DNA from: Fulvivirga lutea
GTDB lineage: Bacteria > Bacteroidota > Bacteroidia > Cytophagales > Cyclobacteriaceae
Reading direction: 5' to 3'
DNA: 64,000 nucleotides
Assembly (NCBI RefSeq): GCF_017068455.1
Contig: NZ_CP070608.1
Location: 1,221,488 to 1,285,487 of the forward strand
Every line of letters begins with the position of its first letter. Within the stretch, counting starts at the first letter, position 1. This document shows positions 61,878-64,000 of the stretch, one piece after another. The position numbers and the translations under genes are program-made. Under the pieces are notes generated by a model. It did not search any database and had not been told where the DNA came from. It saw nothing but the letters and a program-made list of their open reading frames with translations.

Positions 61878-62667
61878 TATATAAGTTATAATAAGATTCT
61901 GAAAAATTATCGTCTTGTTCAATTACTTCTAATTTCTTCTCTTCCTTTGCTTGTTTGATTAAATCGTCAAGCGATTTATCATTTTCCGGACTGATTACTA
62001 AGTCAGAAAATTCCATGCCTAATTTGATGAAACCATTGTAGTCAGCACTTTCTAAATTAGAAAGCATGCTATCTTCAATATCCATCATCTTCACTTTTTC
62101 AATAAGATCTCCTCCAAACTTATGAGAAAAACTATTGTTATGTATATTGAAAACGGACTTTGTCTCCTTAAATAACGGATCATTTTTGTAAGTCGTTTTC
62201 AAATAAAGTGGAATTAAGCTGGTCATCCAGTCATTACAATGAACTACATCTGGAGCCCATCCTAATTTCTTTACAGTCTCTATAACGCCCTTGCAGAAAA
62301 ATATTGCACGTTCGTCATTATCTTCATAAAATTTATTTTCCTTATCGTGGAAAACAGACTTTCTATGAAAATAATCTTCATTATCTATGAAGTAAACCTG
62401 AAGCTTAGCATTTGGAATTGATGCTACCTTTATTACCAATGGCTTCTCTTCATCACCCACTGAAATATTGATTCCTGAAAGCCTAACAACCTCGTGGAGC
62501 CTGTTTTTTCTTTCATTAATCAATCCAAACCTTGGTACCAGTATTCTTATTTCCATTCCCTTTTCTTGCATAGCCTGAGGCAGCTTTCTTACGAAATCTG
62601 CAACCTCTGATGTTTGTAAGAACGGATTTATTTCACTGGCAACATAAAGAATGCGTAGATTTGACAT
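61861..62667 (-). CDS. Headless glycogen/starch synthase-like protein (GT5 N-domain only)
   Basis: The 268-aa protein matches only the N-terminal Rossmann domain of GT5 glycogen synthase: RILYVASEINPF, DNEDYF, DERAIFFCKGVIET, PDVVHCNDWMTSLIP, FNIHNN. The C-terminal catalytic half is absent, and the ADP-glucose-binding Lys-Thr-Gly-Gly-Leu motif is replaced by QTSEVAD (18-24), so glycogen synthesis is unlikely. The same short form is common beside panC-panD in Bacteroidota, suggesting a different, perhaps regulatory, role. ATG 62667 fits the family start, and the promoter rules out 62715. Confidence 0.87.
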   Translation of the reverse strand: MSNLRILYVASEINPFLQTSEVADFVRKLPQAMQEKGMEIRILVPRFGLINERKNRLHEVVRLSGINISVGDEEKPLVIKVASIPNAKLQVYFIDNEDYFHRKSVFHDKENKFYEDNDERAIFFCKGVIETVKKLGWAPDVVHCNDWMTSLIPLYLKTTYKNDPLFKETKSVFNIHNNSFSHKFGGDLIEKVKMMDIEDSMLSNLESADYNGFIKLGMEFSDLVISPENDKSLDDLIKQAKEEKKLEVIEQDDNFSESYYNLYNELVG

Positions 62668-62704
62668 ATATGTATTGATTTGATTAGTATGCAGAACGAA
62701 AGCA

Positions 62705-62734
62705 CAAAAGTACAAAATTTTCTCCTTAATTCAA
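62705..62734 (-). promoter_or_regulatory. Bacteroidota-type promoter of the GT5-DUF4270-glmS operon
   Basis: On the minus strand TTG (62734-62732), 19 bp, then TACTTTTG (62712-62705). The start point predicted near 62698 gives a leader of about 30 nt to the ATG at 62667. Confidence 0.65.
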
Positions 62735-62755
62735 GATTTTATATTTTGAAAAACT

Positions 62756-62763
62756 TAAGTTTG
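62756..62763 (+). promoter_or_regulatory. -7-like box for panC
   Basis: TAAGTTTG, 20 bp before the panC ATG, matches TAnnTTTG. No TTG is seen at -33, so it is tentative. It lies back-to-back with the divergent GT5 promoter. Confidence 0.4.
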
Positions 62764-62783
62764 CGACCTTTTAAAAAAATCTG

Positions 62784-63623
62784 ATGAAGGTTTTTAGTAA
62801 GATTTCAGAGCTACAGCATTATGTATTAGAACAAAAGTTCTTAAGAAAATCTATAGGGTTTGTGCCTACGATGGGAGCCTTGCATTCTGGTCATTCAGAA
62901 TTGTTGAAACGTGCTAGAGAGCAATCAGATGTAGTTGTATGTAGCATTTTTGTCAACCCTGCACAATTTAACAATCAAGAAGACCTAACAAATTATCCCA
63001 GAACAGCAGAGCGGGATATCGAACTATTAAAAAGTGTTGGTTGTGACGCATTATTTATGCCACATGCAGATGAAGTTTACCGAGAATCAACTTTATTAAA
63101 ATTTAATTTCGGGGAACTTGAATCTGTAATGGAGGGTGTACATAGGCCTGGCCATTTTAATGGCGTAGCACTTATTGTTTCTAAGCTGTTTCATTTAGTT
63201 AATCCTGACTTTGCTTACTTCGGACAAAAGGATTTACAGCAACTTACCATAATCAAACAATTGGTTAAAGACTTGTCTTTTCCTGTTCAAATTGTGAGTG
63301 TTCCCACGGTTAGAGAAGAATCCGGATTGGCAAAGTCATCTAGAAATGAACGGCTGAGTGAGGATGGAAAAAATGTAGCGGCTCAAATCAATAAAAGGCT
63401 GAAAGAGCTAGAAAATCAGATTTTAGAAGGAAGTGATTTTGATGAATGCAGGCCTGAATCAATAGATTTCCTTAATGGTAAAGGCATTGAGGTCGAATAT
63501 TTAGAATTGGTTGATTCAGAAACTATGAAAGCTGTGCCGAACAAATTAAATGGTAAATCTGTTGCATTGTGCATAGCAGCAATAGTTGAAGGCGTAAGAC
63601 TTATAGATAACAGGATTTTTTAG
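62784..63623 (+). CDS. panC: Pantoate-beta-alanine ligase
   Basis: The 279-aa enzyme adenylates pantoate and joins it to beta-alanine to form pantothenate. Signatures are [12 protein letters not shown] (HIGH-like), [17 protein letters not shown] and the KSSRNERLS loop. It is followed by panD 13 bp later, which supplies the beta-alanine. Confidence 0.96.
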   Translation: MKVFSKISELQHYVLEQKFLRKSIGFVPTMGALHSGHSELLKRAREQSDVVVCSIFVNPAQFNNQEDLTNYPRTAERDIELLKSVGCDALFMPHADEVYRESTLLKFNFGELESVMEGVHRPGHFNGVALIVSKLFHLVNPDFAYFGQKDLQQLTIIKQLVKDLSFPVQIVSVPTVREESGLAKSSRNERLSEDGKNVAAQINKRLKELENQILEGSDFDECRPESIDFLNGKGIEVEYLELVDSETMKAVPNKLNGKSVALCIAAIVEGVRLIDNRIF

Positions 63624-63636
63624 CAACTTTGCAGTC

Positions 63637-63984
63637 GTGAATATAGAAGTACTCAAATCAAAGATACACCGCGTTAAGGTTACTCAAGCAGAATTACATT
63701 ATGTTGGCAGTATTACAATAGATGAAGATCTATTGGAGGCAGCTAATATGATTGAAGGAGAAAAAGTGCAGATTGTAAACATTAATAACGGTGAACGCAT
63801 AGAAACTTACACCATTAAAGGGGAACGAGGAAGTGGAATGGTTTGTCTGAATGGTCCGGCTGCGAGAAGAGTTCAAGTAGGTGATATCATTATTATTATA
63901 TCATATGCTTCTATGGATTTTGAAGAAGCAAAAACATTTAAGCCGTCAATAATTTTCCCTGACGCTGATAATAACCTTCCTTAA
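63637..63984 (+). CDS. panD: Aspartate 1-decarboxylase
   Basis: The 115-aa pyruvoyl enzyme makes beta-alanine from aspartate. The proenzyme is self-cleaved at Gly24-Ser25 in HYVGSITID; Lys9 and the [16 protein letters not shown] and NGPAARRV stretches are conserved. The GTG start fits the family N-terminus. It is complete, ending 16 bp before the window end, and is co-transcribed with panC. Confidence 0.96.
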   Translation: MNIEVLKSKIHRVKVTQAELHYVGSITIDEDLLEAANMIEGEKVQIVNINNGERIETYTIKGERGSGMVCLNGPAARRVQVGDIIIIISYASMDFEEAKTFKPSIIFPDADNNLP

Positions 63985-64000
63985 TTCCATTGATGGGAAA

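Noticed and set aside
61861-62667. Functional glycogen synthase
   Set aside because: The catalytic C-terminal half and the KTGGL motif are both missing.
62668-62715. N-terminal extension of the GT5-like gene to 62715
   Set aside because: The start would lie upstream of the predicted transcription start, and the glycogen-synthase fold begins at MSNLRILYVAS.
1-64000. tRNA, rRNA, CRISPR array, riboswitch or replication origin
   Set aside because: I scanned the intergenic gaps by eye and saw no convincing cloverleaf, regular spacer array, known aptamer core or DnaA-box cluster; a covariance-model search would be needed to exclude small RNAs.

Overview
This window looks like a chromosomal segment of an AT-rich member of the Bacteroidota, most likely a Cytophagales relative. 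The main evidence is a run of neighbourhoods I associate with that phylum: a DUF6089 barrel pair, uppS, bamA and two Skp/OmpH genes; a headless glycogen-synthase gene, DUF4270 and glmS divergent from panC-panD; and nadC beside DUF4783. Several promoters also have the Bacteroidota form (TTG, 19-21 bp, TAnnTTTG), and Shine-Dalgarno sequences are mostly absent. I see no rRNA, tRNA, CRISPR array, prophage or classical transposase gene.

Layout. 1-4.4 kb: the C-terminal 1481 codons of a giant TPR protein with an exact 714-bp (seven-TPR) super-period. 4.45-5.1 kb: short dispersed repeats around a small GIY-YIG nuclease gene. 5.2-9.2 kb: a degenerate secreted nuclease-fold protein, a basic lipoprotein, deoC coupled to a GapN-like aldehyde dehydrogenase, a lipoprotein and acylphosphatase. 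9.2-10.1 kb: a second repeat cluster around a second GIY-YIG gene. 10.1-23.9 kb: mostly minus-strand metabolism and housekeeping (PLP decarboxylase, SDR, acyltransferase, DHFR-like, SNF2 helicase, LolC-like permease, RbfA, RpiB, TatC, GlyA, PdxJ). 23.95-34.5 kb: a long plus-strand envelope and cofactor block (YqeY, CvpA, amidotransferase, hydrolase, CBS, NAD kinase, two DUF6089 barrels, UppS, BamA, Skp, Skp) closed by a strong terminator. 34.5-47.5 kb: LD-carboxypeptidase, a fused 5-oxoprolinase, DUF4230, a DinB/ATP-grasp/LysE operon, YHS, RecX, NadC, DUF4783 and an M14 peptidase. 47.7-51 kb: an Oar-like TonB receptor with its own terminator. 51-64 kb: PPK1, an HD-PycTM fusion, an alanine/saccharopine-type dehydrogenase, GltX, RidA, a half-length 3HCDH protein, GlmS, DUF4270, headless GT5, PanC and PanD.

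The most unusual signal is a repeated architecture. Each of the two ~98-aa GIY-YIG genes sits tightly inside imperfect terminal inverted repeats, 34 bp with 30 matches in one case and about 40 bp in the other. The resulting units are 383 and 388 bp, and in both the start codon lies 10-11 bp from the inner edge of the repeat, yet the two repeat sequences are unrelated. Extra copies of each repeat lie beside its own GIY-YIG gene, and I noticed none elsewhere in the window. This resembles the REP/RAYT arrangement, with a GIY-YIG nuclease in place of the tyrosine transposase. The second candidate is an orphan HD-phosphohydrolase fused to a Pycsar-type transmembrane effector domain, next to ppk1.

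Gene pairs share overlapping stop/start codons (TAATG, TAGTG or ATGA) at many junctions, which suggests translational coupling. Start codons were moved downstream of the longest possible start for glyA, bamA, both DUF6089 genes, DUF4270, the GT5 gene, oxoprolinase, LysE and DUF4230, using signal peptides, family N-termini, ATGA overlaps or promoter position.
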